In this document: one piece after another, positions 1 through 9,658 of the stretch
How the letters are laid out: each line of letters begins with the position of its first letter
How positions within the stretch are numbered: position 1 is the stretch's first letter
NCBI RefSeq assembly: GCF_002007565.1
Contig: NZ_CP015625.1
Span: 310,001-374,000 of the forward strand
Reading direction: 5' to 3'
Source: Ditibartonella choladocola
GTDB lineage: Bacteria; Pseudomonadota; Alphaproteobacteria; Rhizobiales; Rhizobiaceae
DNA length: 64,000 bases
Program-made: the position numbers and the translations under genes
The notes under the pieces: model-generated
Database searches by the model: none
The model's input: only the letters and a program-made list of their open reading frames with translations
Told to the model about the DNA's origin: nothing

Positions 1-411
1 AAATGCGGCGAAAGGGATAGACGAGAGCCGGAAGGGAATTTCTTTTGGCTGTTGTTCTGGCAAGACTGTCCGGTTCAAGCGGCTCCGTTGCTGCTTGAAT
101 AATGATGGGACGTTCGTTCTGCCGGTGAAACAGTTGATGAGGTATCGCTTGTTTCGGAAGTTGCCTGAAATAAGACACTGCGCTGGATGGTGCGTCTTGA
201 AGCATGTTGGCAATGTCCGATCTCGCGAACGAAAATTTGTAGGGGCTTAACAGGGTTTGTCGGATAAAGCGGAAGTGTATCGGTTCAACAAGACTGAGCG
301 AACACGAAGTCTGTTTTGTGCGAGTTGTTTTATTTTTAATAAAGACGAAAATCGTCGGTTGGCTTGAGGGTATCGTTACCGGTCGTTTTCCTTCGGTTGT
401 TGTCAGAGAGA
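1..411. other. Upstream region of dnaA, no recognisable gene
   Basis: No complete gene is visible before dnaA. One forward frame stays open from the window edge to a TAA near 250, but its translation is rich in Arg and Cys, resembles no family I know, and has no start with a ribosome binding site. In related genomes rpsT often precedes dnaA, and its product is not visible here. I saw no clear cluster of DnaA boxes. The stretch probably holds the dnaA promoter; the last 50 bases before the gene are AT-rich. Confidence 0.4.
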
Positions 412-1923
412 ATGTTGCGTAAAATGTCAAATTTGAATGGGATAGTGTCAAGTGAAACCGGAATGGGTGAAGGTGCACACCATTTGGTAACACAAGGTGA
501 AGGTGACGAACTTTTTGATCGGGTAATGGCCCAGTTGAAAGTCCATGTTGGCAATGAAGCTTATACAAGCTGGTTCGGGCGTTTGCAGCTCGACGAGTTT
601 AATCGAAGCCAGGTGCGCCTTTCTGTTCCGACCGCTTTTCTGCGTTCCTGGATTACCAACCATTATGCAACAATTCTAACAGAGCTTTGGCGGCAGGAAT
701 GCCCGTCGCTCTTGCGTGTCGATGTCGTCGTGCGTGGCATGAATCGTGTAGTAAAACACGCCGCACCGCGCAAGGACGAAGAAAATCATGCACACGTTCA
801 GCAAGAAAATTCTGTTCCGTCTTCTCTCCATAACCGGGCAGACCATTTTCCGGCCGAGGCGCAGCAAAGTGTTTTTGGCTCACCGCTCGATTCGCGTTAC
901 ACCTTTGATACCTTTGTCGAAGGGCCATCCAATCGTGTAGCTCTCGCTGCAGCGCGGTCCATTGCGGAAAGTCATAAAAGTGCTCTGCGTTTCAATCCGC
1001 TTTTCATTCATGCCGCTGTCGGTCTGGGGAAAACTCATCTTTTACAGGCTATTGCGGCTGCAGCTTTGCAACGTCCGACGCCGGTTCGTGTCATCTATTT
1101 GACGGCAGAATATTTTATGTGGCGTTTTGCAACGGCAATTCGCGACAACAATGCATTGTCATTCAAAGAACAATTGCGTGACATTGATCTGCTCATCATT
1201 GACGATATGCAATTTTTGCAAGGCAAGTCGATTCAACACGAGTTCTGTCATTTGCTCAATATGTTGCTGGACAGTGCAAAGCAGGTTGTCGTTGCCGCCG
1301 ACAGGGCACCTGCCGAGCTTGAGTCGCTTGACGTGCGTGTCCGCTCGCGGTTGCAGGGTGGAGTTTCATTGGAAATCGAGTCGCCGGATTTTGATATGCG
1401 GCTTGAAATGTTGCGCAAGCGTTTGAAGGCTGCCCAACATGATGATCCTTCAATTGCAATTCCGGATGAAGTTTTGTCGCATATTGCCAGAACTGTTTCC
1501 GGTTCGGGGCGTGATCTTGAAGGAGCTTTTAACCAGCTTTTATTCCGCCAGTCTTTTGAACCCGATTTGTCATTGAACCGCATTGACGAATTGCTGGATC
1601 ATTTGACGCGCTCCGGTGAGCCGAAGCGGATTCGCATTGAAGAAATACAACGTGTTGTCGCCCGCCATTACAATGTTTCCAAGCAGGATTTGTTGTCGAA
1701 CCGGCGGACCCGCACAATTGTGAAACCGCGTCAGGTTGCAATGTATCTCGCCAAGATGATGACACCGCGCTCTTTGCCGGAAATTGGCCGGCGTTTCGGC
1801 GGGCGTGACCATACAACCGTTCTCCATGCTGTGCGCAAGATCGAGGATATGGTCGGAGCCGATCAGCAATTGGCCAAAGAACTGGAATTGCTGAAACGTT
1901 TGATCGACGAACAGTCAGCCTGA
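412..1923 (+). CDS. dnaA: Chromosomal replication initiator protein DnaA
   Basis: DnaA is the AAA+ ATPase that binds DnaA boxes and opens the replication origin. The N-terminal helicase-interaction domain covers roughly residues 30-110, with the conserved segment around [10 protein letters not shown] and SWFGRL. A low-conservation linker follows. The ATPase has Walker A AVGLGKTH near residue 202 and Walker [10 protein letters not shown] near 260. The C-terminal DNA-binding domain ends with the signature [15 protein letters not shown] near residue 463. The start is uncertain. ATG 412 and ATG 424 are both possible behind a purine run (AGAGAGA, 405-411), and a TTG at 364 would also be in frame. 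I use ATG 412, giving 503 residues. It is followed by dnaN in the usual order after about 190 bp of AT-rich spacer that probably carries the dnaN promoter. Confidence 0.96.
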   Translation: MLRKMSNLNGIVSSETGMGEGAHHLVTQGEGDELFDRVMAQLKVHVGNEAYTSWFGRLQLDEFNRSQVRLSVPTAFLRSWITNHYATILTELWRQECPSLLRVDVVVRGMNRVVKHAAPRKDEENHAHVQQENSVPSSLHNRADHFPAEAQQSVFGSPLDSRYTFDTFVEGPSNRVALAAARSIAESHKSALRFNPLFIHAAVGLGKTHLLQAIAAAALQRPTPVRVIYLTAEYFMWRFATAIRDNNALSFKEQLRDIDLLIIDDMQFLQGKSIQHEFCHLLNMLLDSAKQVVVAADRAPAELESLDVRVRSRLQGGVSLEIESPDFDMRLEMLRKRLKAAQHDDPSIAIPDEVLSHIARTVSGSGRDLEGAFNQLLFRQSFEPDLSLNRIDELLDHLTRSGEPKRIRIEEIQRVVARHYNVSKQDLLSNRRTRTIVKPRQVAMYLAKMMTPRSLPEIGRRFGGRDHTTVLHAVRKIEDMVGADQQLAKELELLKRLIDEQSA

Positions 1924-2114
1924 TGGGTTCATTTGCAAACCGAATACCGGATGTAATAATCAGGCGAAGACTTGCATTTCAGACAAGAATATTGCCATTC
2001 TGTTTTTAATTTGTTTTCTTGCAAGGTGATTCCTTGTCTTTAAAGGATCATTGCGTGTAATTTTACGGGCAAGAAATAGTTGAATGGCAGAATTAGTTAT
2101 AGAGAGTGTCCAAT

Positions 2115-3233
2115 ATGCGCATCACAGTCGATCGTAGCCATCTGTTAAAATCTCTCGGTCGAGTACATCGTGTCGTCGAAAGACGAAATACGATTCCTAT
2201 TCTGTCGAATGTCCTGATTAACGCAGTCAATTCCGGAGTTGAATTGCAGGCGACCGATCTTGATCTTGAAGTGACAGAAACGACTGCAGCCAATATTGAA
2301 CAGTCAGGTTCGACAACGGTTCCGGCTCATCTTCTTTACGAAATTGTCCGCAAACTTCCCGAAGGTGGCGAGATAATGCTTTCGGTCGCAGATGACGGAA
2401 ATGCCATGCTGGTTGTTTCCGGCCGGTCGAATTTCCGGTTGCAATGTTTGCCCAAGGAAGATTTTCCCGAACTCAATGCCGGTGACTTCAGCCATAGTTT
2501 TACATTGGCGGCATCCGCATTGAAGCGACTCATTGATTGCACCCAATTTGCTATTTCAACCGAAGAAACGCGCTATTATCTCAATGGTATCTATTTCCAT
2601 GTGATAGATGATAAAGGGTTAAAACTGCGCACAGTTGCAACGGACGGTCACCGTCTGGCCGAAGCCGAAACCGATGCACCATCCGGTTCTGAAGGAATGC
2701 CGGGTGTTATCATTCCCCGAAAAGCCGTTGGCGAGTTGCAAAAGCTGTTGGGGGAAGAAGCCGAAAGCGAAATAAAAATAGAAGTTTCGGAAACGAAAAT
2801 ACGTTTCAGCATTGCTTCTGTTGTGCTGACCTCGAAATTGATCGACGGCACATTTCCTGATTATCAACGTGTTATTCCCTTGGGTAATGACAAGAAACTC
2901 ACTATTAACCGTCAAAGCTTTGCTGCATCGGTCGATCGCGTTTCGACTATTTCGAGTGATCGCGGGCGGGCTGTCAAATTGACAATCGAAAATGGTCAAT
3001 TAACACTCACAGTCAACAATCCTGATTCCGGCAGTGCGGAAGACCAGATCGTCGCCGATTATGAAGGCGAACCTTTGGAAATCGGTTTCAATTCAAAATA
3101 TCTTCTTGATATTATGGCACAACTCAACGGTGAAAATGCGGTCTTCATGCTCGCCGATTCCGGGGCGCCGACGCTCATTCGGGATGGTGAAGATGCGAAT
3201 GCACTTTATGTTTTGATGCCGATGCGTGTATAG
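2115..3233 (+). CDS. dnaN: DNA polymerase III beta subunit (sliding clamp)
   Basis: The beta clamp is a ring-shaped homodimer that tethers DNA polymerase III to its template and recruits other repair and replication proteins. The protein is 372 residues, normal for the family, and divides into three similar clamp domains of about 120 residues. The N-terminus MRITVDRSHLLKSLGRVHRVVE and the motif RNTIPILSNVL are typical of alphaproteobacterial clamps, and the C-terminal LMPMRV is the usual end, forming part of the partner-binding pocket. I chose ATG 2115 because it gives the family N-terminus and has AGAGAG 9 bases upstream; an in-frame GTG at 2106 is less likely. The recF start lies only 6 bases after the stop, so the two are probably co-transcribed. 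Confidence 0.97.
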   Translation: MRITVDRSHLLKSLGRVHRVVERRNTIPILSNVLINAVNSGVELQATDLDLEVTETTAANIEQSGSTTVPAHLLYEIVRKLPEGGEIMLSVADDGNAMLVVSGRSNFRLQCLPKEDFPELNAGDFSHSFTLAASALKRLIDCTQFAISTEETRYYLNGIYFHVIDDKGLKLRTVATDGHRLAEAETDAPSGSEGMPGVIIPRKAVGELQKLLGEEAESEIKIEVSETKIRFSIASVVLTSKLIDGTFPDYQRVIPLGNDKKLTINRQSFAASVDRVSTISSDRGRAVKLTIENGQLTLTVNNPDSGSAEDQIVADYEGEPLEIGFNSKYLLDIMAQLNGENAVFMLADSGAPTLIRDGEDANALYVLMPMRV

Positions 3234-3239
3234 AAACGA

Positions 3240-4547
3240 ATGGTGGAAAAATATGGCGGACGAGCTGTAAAGGTGTTTGTCCGGCAACTGAAACTAACCA
3301 ATTTTCGCAACTATCGGGGTTTTTCGGCCGATTTTTCCGATGGGCTTGTCGTCTTCACCGGTCACAATGGCGCGGGGAAAACCAATCTTCTTGAAGCCCT
3401 GTCGTTTCTTTCGCCCGGACGTGGTTTGCGTCGGGCGGCTTATGACAATGTTGTTAGTGCCGGTTCCAATCCGGTTTTCGGTCATGAAAGAGCATCCGGC
3501 GGTGCCGACGAAACCCGTCTTCAACAATTGGAAACTGCTGTTCAAGAAAAAATAACGGCGGGAGAGGGCGCCGACTTTCTTCAAAAGGGAGCAATCGATC
3601 AGAAGGGGGCTGATGGATTTGTTATTTTCGCACAATTACATTCTGCGCTTTACGGAGATGTGAATATCGGAACTGCAAGTGACATCGCATCCAGCGGGCG
3701 TAAAGTGCGGATAAACGGTGAAGGTGTAACTTCTGACCGATTGACCGAATATTGTCGTCTAAGCTGGCTTATTCCCTCGATGGATGGACTATTTACGGGG
3801 CCGGCAAGCGAGCGGCGGCGGTTTCTCGACCGTATGGTTCTGGCAATTGACCCTGCCCATGCGCGTCGTGTGGTGGATTTTGAAAAGGCAATGCGCGCGA
3901 GAAATCGCCTTTTGGCGGATGGAAGTAGCGATGAAGGTTGGTTCAATGCCTTGGAAATGCAGATGGCGGAACTCGCAATTGCAATTGCGGCGGCGCGTAT
4001 GGATGTTGTGCGGCTCATCTCCGATATTGAAAATTTTGATAGCGAAAAATCGTTTCCAACGCCTGTTCTGGATATAGAGGGACTCGTGGAACGGGCACTT
4101 GCCCGTCAATCGGCGGTGGATGTCGAGGAAGAATACAGACAGCGTCTTCACGATAAACGGGAGCTTGACCGTAAAGCCGGTCGCACTCTTGAAGGCCCGC
4201 ATAGAAGCGATCTGCTAATTTTTTATGGGGCTAAAAATATGCCGGCTGCACTTTGTTCGACAGGAGAACAAAAGGCATTGCTGATAGGGCTTGTTTTGGC
4301 TCATGCGCAATTAACGGCAGAAATATCGGGTATGACACCGATTCTCTTGCTCGACGAGATGGCCGCCCACCTTGACAAGAATCGTCGGGCGATCTTGTTC
4401 GATAGTCTTGATCGTCTTGGCGGACAGACATTCATGACCGGAACCGACAGGCAACTTTTTTCTGCATTGGACGGGCGCGCACAATTTTTTGAAATCTCGG
4501 ACGGAAGCATTGCAGAGAGTCCGGAAATGTTGGATGACTTGGGTTGA
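3240..4547 (+). CDS. recF: DNA replication and repair protein RecF, with an internal insertion
   Basis: RecF is an SMC-like ATPase that, with RecO and RecR, helps load RecA at single-stranded gaps. Walker A is GHNGAGKT at residues 41-48. The ABC-type signature STGEQKALLIGL and Walker B ILLLDEMAAHLD are in the C-terminal third, and GLFTGPASERRRFLDR is a conserved RecF segment. The predicted length of 435 residues is longer than the usual 360-385. The excess is mostly a hydrophilic Gly/Ala/Glu/Gln-rich stretch at about residues 76-124, between the conserved segments NVVSAG and GFVIFAQLHS. The reading frame is intact on both sides. It follows dnaN closely, as in Brucella. recR, its functional partner, lies at 42.4 kb in this window. 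Confidence 0.95.
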   Translation: MVEKYGGRAVKVFVRQLKLTNFRNYRGFSADFSDGLVVFTGHNGAGKTNLLEALSFLSPGRGLRRAAYDNVVSAGSNPVFGHERASGGADETRLQQLETAVQEKITAGEGADFLQKGAIDQKGADGFVIFAQLHSALYGDVNIGTASDIASSGRKVRINGEGVTSDRLTEYCRLSWLIPSMDGLFTGPASERRRFLDRMVLAIDPAHARRVVDFEKAMRARNRLLADGSSDEGWFNALEMQMAELAIAIAAARMDVVRLISDIENFDSEKSFPTPVLDIEGLVERALARQSAVDVEEEYRQRLHDKRELDRKAGRTLEGPHRSDLLIFYGAKNMPAALCSTGEQKALLIGLVLAHAQLTAEISGMTPILLLDEMAAHLDKNRRAILFDSLDRLGGQTFMTGTDRQLFSALDGRAQFFEISDGSIAESPEMLDDLG

Positions 4548-4576
4548 ACAGCTCGAACTAAGAGGGGCGAATGGCG

Positions 4577-5014
4577 ATGGCAAAAAAGATTACAGTTTTA
4601 AATGGTCCGAATCTCAATTTTCTAGGTAAACGCGAACCGGCCATATATGGTCGCGAAACCTTGAATGATATAGAGGCTCTCGTTCACGAGTGCGCACGGT
4701 CGCACGGTTTCGACATCGAATTTTTACAGACCAATCATGAAGGCCAGCTCGTCAGTTTTATTCAGGATGCTATCGGGAAAAGTCATGCAATTATTATCAA
4801 TCCGGCAGCTTATAGCCATACTTCGATTGCGATTCTCGATGCGCTGAAAATGTTTGAAGGACCGGTTGTAGAAGTGCATCTATCAAACATCCATAAAAGG
4901 GAGGCTTACCGCCACCACTCATTTGTGTCGGAACGGGCCGATGCTGTCATCGCGGGCTGCGGAAGTGCCGGATACCGCTTCGCAGTTGAATATATCGTTC
5001 AACGCGATTTGTGA
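4577..5014 (+). CDS. aroQ: 3-dehydroquinate dehydratase, type II
   Basis: This enzyme dehydrates 3-dehydroquinate to 3-dehydroshikimate in the shikimate pathway to aromatic amino acids. The protein of about 145 residues matches the small type II family. [17 protein letters not shown] carries the N-terminal catalytic loop with the essential Arg and Tyr, QTNHEGQLV and [13 protein letters not shown] form the active site, and [18 protein letters not shown] contains the catalytic His and substrate-binding residues. Two in-frame ATGs occur at 4571 and 4577. GAGGGG at 4562-4567 is 9 bases from the second but only 3 from the first, so I use 4577. In many relatives accB and accC follow aroQ; here an unassigned 270-bp spacer and cyoA follow. 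Confidence 0.95.
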   Translation: MAKKITVLNGPNLNFLGKREPAIYGRETLNDIEALVHECARSHGFDIEFLQTNHEGQLVSFIQDAIGKSHAIIINPAAYSHTSIAILDALKMFEGPVVEVHLSNIHKREAYRHHSFVSERADAVIAGCGSAGYRFAVEYIVQRDL

Positions 5015-5285
5015 ATCCGAAATCGTCGGAAAAACCGCGCAATATTGACGCAGGGGGGGACAAAACCCTTGCGAATTTTCACCTAAAGAGTAAGACGTGC
5101 CTAGATGATGCCACAATTGTCTTTGTGGCAACGTCAGTCCAGATCGGGCTTCTATGTCTTTTTGGGACAATTAATCTGTCTGATGTGGAATACCGGAAGA
5201 GCGGGAAAATGCTGCTTTTTCGTGACGAATGAATAGAAATACCCTCGTGCAATAATATGCAATGCATATAAAGAGGCAGGTAGGA

Positions 5286-6266
5286 ATGAAGAACTTTGGT
5301 AAACTAACAGGGCTGCTGGGCGTTTTAATATCCGCTTTGCTCTTGTCAGGTTGTGAATTTGATGTTCTCAACCCGGCGGGCTATGTGGCGCGCCATGAGC
5401 TATTTTTGATTGTTACGTGCGTTATCGTGATGGCGTGTATTGTTATTCCAGTAATGATCGCCGTCGTTGCTTTCGCAATTAAATATCGTGCTACCAACAC
5501 CCAAGCAGAATATCTGCCGGATTGGGGGCACTCGAAAAAAGTGGAAACCTTCATGTGGGGGATTCCGATTCTTGTTATTATTATTTTGGGAAGTTTGACA
5601 GCATATTTCACATATAAGCTCGAACCTTCAAAGCCTCTCAGCGCAGATGCTGCCGGAACACAGGAGCCGCTCCAGATCGATGCTGTAGCACTCGACTGGA
5701 AATGGCTGTTTATCTATCCGCAATATGGCGTAGCTTCGATCAACGAAATCTATGCACCGGAAAACCGTCAGGTTCTCGTTCAGTTGACTTCTGAAAATTC
5801 GGTTAACGCTTTCTGGGTTCCACGTCTTGGGACAGTTCTATATGCAATGCCGCAAATGAATGCGAAGTTGCACCTTATTGCTGACCGTAAGGGTGTATTC
5901 AACGGATCTTCAGCCAATTACAGTGGCGACGGTTTCTCTGAAATGCACTTCAAGTGGAATTCTGTGGCTCAAGCCGACTTTGACAACTGGATTGCCAAAG
6001 CGCGTGAAAGCAAAGAAACGCTTGACCGTGCAGGCTACCGCCAGCTTTCCTTCTCACCGAAAATGGGTGATGTTGCAGGTAAGCAAAAAGACGCCGAGGT
6101 TCGCTATTTCTCGCAAGTTGAAAAAGGTCTATACTACCGCATCGTGAACCGTTGCGTTGATGAAGGCACCACTTGCAACGAAGATCAGATGAAACTAGCT
6201 GCAGCGAAATCTCTGTGGGGTGAACTCTGCTCCGTATTTGATCCCGGTGTGGTTCAGAAGAAATAA
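5286..6266 (+). CDS. cyoA: Cytochrome o ubiquinol oxidase subunit II
   Basis: This is subunit II of the bo3-type quinol oxidase, which oxidises ubiquinol and reduces oxygen to water while pumping protons. The start has GAGG about 9 bases upstream. The N-terminus is a lipoprotein signal with lipobox LLSGC, giving a modified Cys near residue 22. Two membrane helices follow at roughly residues 35-65 and 85-110, then a periplasmic cupredoxin-like domain with the conserved DWKWLFIYPQYGVASINE segment. The copper A ligands of cytochrome c oxidases are missing, as expected for a quinol oxidase. An in-frame ATG at 5262 is a less likely start. It is the first gene of cyoABCD. Confidence 0.95.
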   Translation: MKNFGKLTGLLGVLISALLLSGCEFDVLNPAGYVARHELFLIVTCVIVMACIVIPVMIAVVAFAIKYRATNTQAEYLPDWGHSKKVETFMWGIPILVIIILGSLTAYFTYKLEPSKPLSADAAGTQEPLQIDAVALDWKWLFIYPQYGVASINEIYAPENRQVLVQLTSENSVNAFWVPRLGTVLYAMPQMNAKLHLIADRKGVFNGSSANYSGDGFSEMHFKWNSVAQADFDNWIAKARESKETLDRAGYRQLSFSPKMGDVAGKQKDAEVRYFSQVEKGLYYRIVNRCVDEGTTCNEDQMKLAAAKSLWGELCSVFDPGVVQKK

Positions 6267-6345
6267 AATTATCGAGGAAGGGGCCTAACCTTATGAAAAG
6301 GCAGCGTCCCCTCCAAACCGAAATTCATTTAATATGGGTTGAAAA

Positions 6346-8364
6346 ATGTTTGGAAGACTTACAGACCCTGTAGCCGGAGCGTTTCACGCGCTAACGAATG
6401 AGCCGATTGTCCTATACACCTGCCTTGTTGTGGTTGTATTGGCAGTCGTTGTTCTTGCCGCTATCACGCTGCTCGGCTGGTGGGGAATATTGTGGCGCAA
6501 TTGGATCACATCTGTTGATCACAAGCGCGTCGGCATTATGTATATTGTCCTCGCAATTGTCATGCTTGTCCGTGGCTTTGCAGACGCTATCATGATGCGT
6601 ACACACCAGGCGCTCGCGCTTGGATCGGAGAATGCGGGTTATTTGCCGCCTGATCACTTTGACCAGATTTTCTCGGCACACGGCACAATCATGATTTTCT
6701 TCATGGCAACGCCGCTATTGTTCGGTATTTTGAACTATGTTCTGCCGCTACAACTCGGTGCTCGCGATGTGGCTTTTCCATTTGCCAACAACCTCGGCTT
6801 CTGGATTACATGCGCCGGTGCAATTCTCATCAACATTTCACTCGGTATCGGTAATTTCGGCCGCGGTGGCTGGTTGATGTATCCTCCTTTCTCGGAATTG
6901 TTGAATAGTCCGGATACAGGTGTTGACTATTATTTGTGGTCACTGCAGCTATCCGGTATCGCGACGACAATGGGTGCGGTCAACTTTGTTGCCACCATTA
7001 TCAAGTGCCGCGCTCCGGGAATGACAATGTGGAAAATGCCGGTATTCTGCTGGTGCGCATTGGTTTCAAACGTTCTTATCCTTATCATTTATCCGCCGTT
7101 GACAGTTGCTTATGCTCTGCTTGCTGGCGATCGTTATCTTGATATGAACTTCTTCACCAATACCGCCGGTGGTAACCCGATGGTCTGGATCAACTATGTA
7201 TGGATTTTCGGTCACCCGGAAGTTTATGTTCTTGTTGTTCCTGCATTCGGTATCATTTCCGAAATCGTTCCGACATTCTCGTCAAAACGTCTTTTCGGCT
7301 ACACCTCGATGGTTTGGGCTGTTCTCGTCATCCTGATCCTTTCGATCATTGTTTGGGGTCACCACTTCTTCACAATGGGTGGCGGTGAAGCTGTTAACAC
7401 CTTCTTCGGTACAGCAACGATGATTATTGCTATTCCGACCGGTGTTAAGGTCTTCAACTGGCTCTTCACCATGTATAAAGGACGCATCCGTTTTGAACCT
7501 CCGATGTTGTGGTGCATGGGTATGATGTTCACCTTTGTTGGTGGCGGTCTTACCGGTGTTCTGCTCTCGATTGTTCCCTCTGACTGGCAGTTCCACAACT
7601 CCCTGTTCCTGGTTGCCCACTTCCACCACACAATTCTTGGTGGTGTTGTGTTCGCCTACCTCGGAGCCTTGGCGTTCTGGTTCCCGAAAGCTTTCGGTGT
7701 CAAGCCGAATCGTGCATTGGGTATTGCTTCGTTCTGGTGCTGGTTCATCGGCTTCTACGTCGCATTCTTCCCGATCTACGCAGTTGGTTTGATGGGTGCA
7801 ACACGTCGTTTGCAACACTACATGGAACCAAGCTGGCAGCCATTGTTCATTACAGCTGCTGTAGGTGCGTTTATCATCCTTCTTGGTATCCTTTGCTTCG
7901 TTCTTCAGGTTTTGATCGCCATCTGGTATGGCATCAAGCATAAAGGCAAATTGCCGATTACCCAGAACGATCCATGGGGCGATGCTCGTACACTGGAATG
8001 GTCAATTTCTTGTCCTCCTCCTGCTTACAACTTCGCTACAGTCCCTGTCGTTCAAGCGGACGATGCCTATTGGGATATGAAACAACGTGGTGAGCATCGT
8101 AAAACATCAGGCTTCGAGAAGATTCACATGCCTTCCAACACGATTGCTGGCTTTATCTCCGGCATGTTGATGTTGGTGCTCGGTTTCGCTCTCGTATGGC
8201 ACATCTGGTGGCTGGCTGTAATTACGTTCGTTGGCTTCATTGTAACCATTCTGCTTCATTCGCTTAATGGAAACCATGCAGGCTATTACATCTCGGCTGA
8301 GGAAGTACAGAAGACTGAAGACGAATTCAGCGCTGTTCTCAAAGCACAAGGAGTAAAAGCATGA
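6346..8364 (+). CDS. cyoB: Cytochrome o ubiquinol oxidase subunit I
   Basis: CyoB is the catalytic heme-copper subunit, holding low-spin heme b, heme o3 and copper B. The length of 672 residues fits CyoB. The pattern is about 15 transmembrane helices, including the extra N- and C-terminal helices of quinol oxidases. Visible landmarks are ITSVDHKRVGIMY, the heme ligand segment SAHGTIMIFF, the HPEVYVLVVPAFG region that carries a copper B His and the cross-linked Tyr, the WGHHFF His pair, and VAHFHHTILGG with the remaining heme ligands. The 79-bp gap after cyoA contains a G-rich/C-rich stretch able to form a stem (GGGG near 6280, CCCC near 6309). The stop overlaps the start of cyoC, indicating translational coupling. 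Confidence 0.97.
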   Translation: MFGRLTDPVAGAFHALTNEPIVLYTCLVVVVLAVVVLAAITLLGWWGILWRNWITSVDHKRVGIMYIVLAIVMLVRGFADAIMMRTHQALALGSENAGYLPPDHFDQIFSAHGTIMIFFMATPLLFGILNYVLPLQLGARDVAFPFANNLGFWITCAGAILINISLGIGNFGRGGWLMYPPFSELLNSPDTGVDYYLWSLQLSGIATTMGAVNFVATIIKCRAPGMTMWKMPVFCWCALVSNVLILIIYPPLTVAYALLAGDRYLDMNFFTNTAGGNPMVWINYVWIFGHPEVYVLVVPAFGIISEIVPTFSSKRLFGYTSMVWAVLVILILSIIVWGHHFFTMGGGEAVNTFFGTATMIIAIPTGVKVFNWLFTMYKGRIRFEPPMLWCMGMMFTFVGGGLTGVLLSIVPSDWQFHNSLFLVAHFHHTILGGVVFAYLGALAFWFPKAFGVKPNRALGIASFWCWFIGFYVAFFPIYAVGLMGATRRLQHYMEPSWQPLFITAAVGAFIILLGILCFVLQVLIAIWYGIKHKGKLPITQNDPWGDARTLEWSISCPPPAYNFATVPVVQADDAYWDMKQRGEHRKTSGFEKIHMPSNTIAGFISGMLMLVLGFALVWHIWWLAVITFVGFIVTILLHSLNGNHAGYYISAEEVQKTEDEFSAVLKAQGVKA

Positions 8365-9050
8365 GCGCTACAGCAGTAACAACCGCTCACGCGGAAAATC
8401 ACCACGACGGCAGTTCGACAATGGTGTTCGGGTTCTGGGTTTATATCCTTTCCGACCTGATCCTGTTTGCAACTCTGTTCGCTACATTTGCAGTGTTCGC
8501 CTCCGCTTATGGCGGCGGCGCTGCCGGCAAAGACTTCATCGAGCTGCCTTATGTGCTTTGTGAAACAGCCTTGCTGCTGTTCTCGTCAATTACTTATGGC
8601 ATGGCGATGGTGCAGGTTCATAAAGGTAACATCGGCGGTGTTAAAACATGGCTTGCTATTACCTTCATTCTCGGCCTTGCATTTATCGGAATGGAGTTGA
8701 ATGAATTCCATAAGCTGCTTTGGGGCGTTATGGAAAACGGTGAACTGAAATCCGTTTTCTTCTTTGACCCTTCCGCTTATGCAGGTGTTGACCCTGAAAC
8801 CGGTGTGCGGGTATTCGGCAAGGAAGTCCTTTCGGCTTACTGGTCGTCCTTCTTCATGCTGGTTGGCACACACGGTATTCACGTTACAACCGGTTTGATC
8901 TGGATGGCATTGATGTTTGTACATCTCGGCCGTCGCGGTCTGGATAGCGATAACAAGACACGTTTAAGCTGTCTGTCTATCTTCTGGCACTTCCTTGACA
9001 TCGTCTGGGTAGGTGTCTTCACCGCCGTCTATCTTTTGGGAGCACTATAA
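8361..9050 (+). CDS. cyoC: Cytochrome o ubiquinol oxidase subunit III
   Basis: CyoC is a membrane subunit of the bo3 oxidase of the COX3 family, needed for assembly and stability rather than direct catalysis. The 229-residue protein starts with a short His-rich tail and then has five hydrophobic segments. VFGFWVYILSDLILFATLFATF and GTHGIHVTTGLIW are characteristic of the family, with WHFLDIVWVGVFTAVYL as the last helix. The ATG overlaps the cyoB stop by four bases and its own stop shares one base with the cyoD start, so the whole cluster is one tightly coupled operon. Confidence 0.96.
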   Translation: MSATAVTTAHAENHHDGSSTMVFGFWVYILSDLILFATLFATFAVFASAYGGGAAGKDFIELPYVLCETALLLFSSITYGMAMVQVHKGNIGGVKTWLAITFILGLAFIGMELNEFHKLLWGVMENGELKSVFFFDPSAYAGVDPETGVRVFGKEVLSAYWSSFFMLVGTHGIHVTTGLIWMALMFVHLGRRGLDSDNKTRLSCLSIFWHFLDIVWVGVFTAVYLLGAL

Positions 9051-9484
9051 TGAGCGAACATGAAGAAGCACACGGTGTAACAACCGGTAAATACATGGTC
9101 GGTTTTATTCTGGCTGTTATTTTAACCCTCGCATCATTCATTCCTGTTATGCAAGGAATGCTTGATAACTGGGCAGTGAGCACCAAGGTTATCTACCTCA
9201 TTGGTATGGCTCTCATCCAGATAGTCGTTCAGATTGTTTTCTTCCTCCACCTCAACGAAGGTCCGGATGCGAAGTGGATGGTCGGCTCAATGTGGTTCGG
9301 TGCACTCTGCGTATTCATCGTTATTGGTGGTACATGGTGGGCAATTTCCCACTTGAACTACAATATGATGGGTGGTTCGGGGCGTATTGTTCAGCCTGAT
9401 ATTATCGATCAGGTTCCCGGTGGTAGTCCGGTTGCACCTTCGACAGAAGCTGCACCTGAAACACCTGCTACACCTGCGCAATAA
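9050..9484 (+). CDS. cyoD: Cytochrome o ubiquinol oxidase subunit IV
   Basis: CyoD is the small fourth subunit of the quinol oxidase, thought to assist copper B binding and assembly. Three hydrophobic helices are visible at about residues 15-35, 45-65 and 78-98, with the typical IVVQIVFFLHL motif in the second. The 144-residue protein is longer than the E. coli homologue (about 109) because of a Pro/Ala/Thr-rich tail from about residue 115 onward, which has no recognisable domain. The gene overlaps the cyoC stop by one base and is followed by a strong terminator. The heme O synthase gene cyoE does not follow and must lie elsewhere. Confidence 0.94.
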   Translation: MSEHEEAHGVTTGKYMVGFILAVILTLASFIPVMQGMLDNWAVSTKVIYLIGMALIQIVVQIVFFLHLNEGPDAKWMVGSMWFGALCVFIVIGGTWWAISHLNYNMMGGSGRIVQPDIIDQVPGGSPVAPSTEAAPETPATPAQ

Positions 9485-9516
9485 TAGCAATTGTCTTGAA
9501 TATAAACGAGTTTGGA

Positions 9517-9545
9517 AAGCCCCGCCTTCAAGCGGGGCTTTGCTT
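9517..9545 (+). terminator. Intrinsic terminator of cyoABCD
   Basis: A perfect 9-bp stem AAGCCCCGC / GCGGGGCTT with a 6-base loop lies 33 bases after the cyoD stop and is followed by a T-rich tail. It is a textbook Rho-independent terminator for the cyo operon. Confidence 0.9.
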
Positions 9546-9562
9546 TTCTGCGGCGAATTTTC

Positions 9563-9658
9563 AATGCCGGAATTTTAAGGTGCCGGAATTTTAAGGTGCC
9601 GGAATTCTAAGGTGCCGGAATTTTAAGGTGCCGGAATTCTAAGGTGCCGGAATTTTAT
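9563..9658. repeat. Tandem repeat, 16-bp unit, six copies
   Basis: Six head-to-tail copies of a 16-bp unit with consensus GGTGCCGGAATTTTAA start 18 bases after the cyo terminator. Units three and five carry C at the twelfth or thirteenth base (GAATTCTAA) and units two, four and six carry T, so the two variants alternate, as if a 32-bp pair had duplicated. The first unit begins AA instead of GG and the last ends AT. A 16-bp unit does not keep a reading frame, so coding is unlikely. Replication slippage would explain the array. Confidence 0.92.

Noticed and set aside
2..250. Open frame from the window edge before dnaA
   Set aside because: The translation is Arg/Cys-rich and matches nothing expected upstream of dnaA; no start or family support.
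7282..7941. A 219-codon frame antisense to cyoB
   Set aside because: It is the complement of a highly conserved gene; long antisense frames are common opposite biased coding sequence and it resembles no family.
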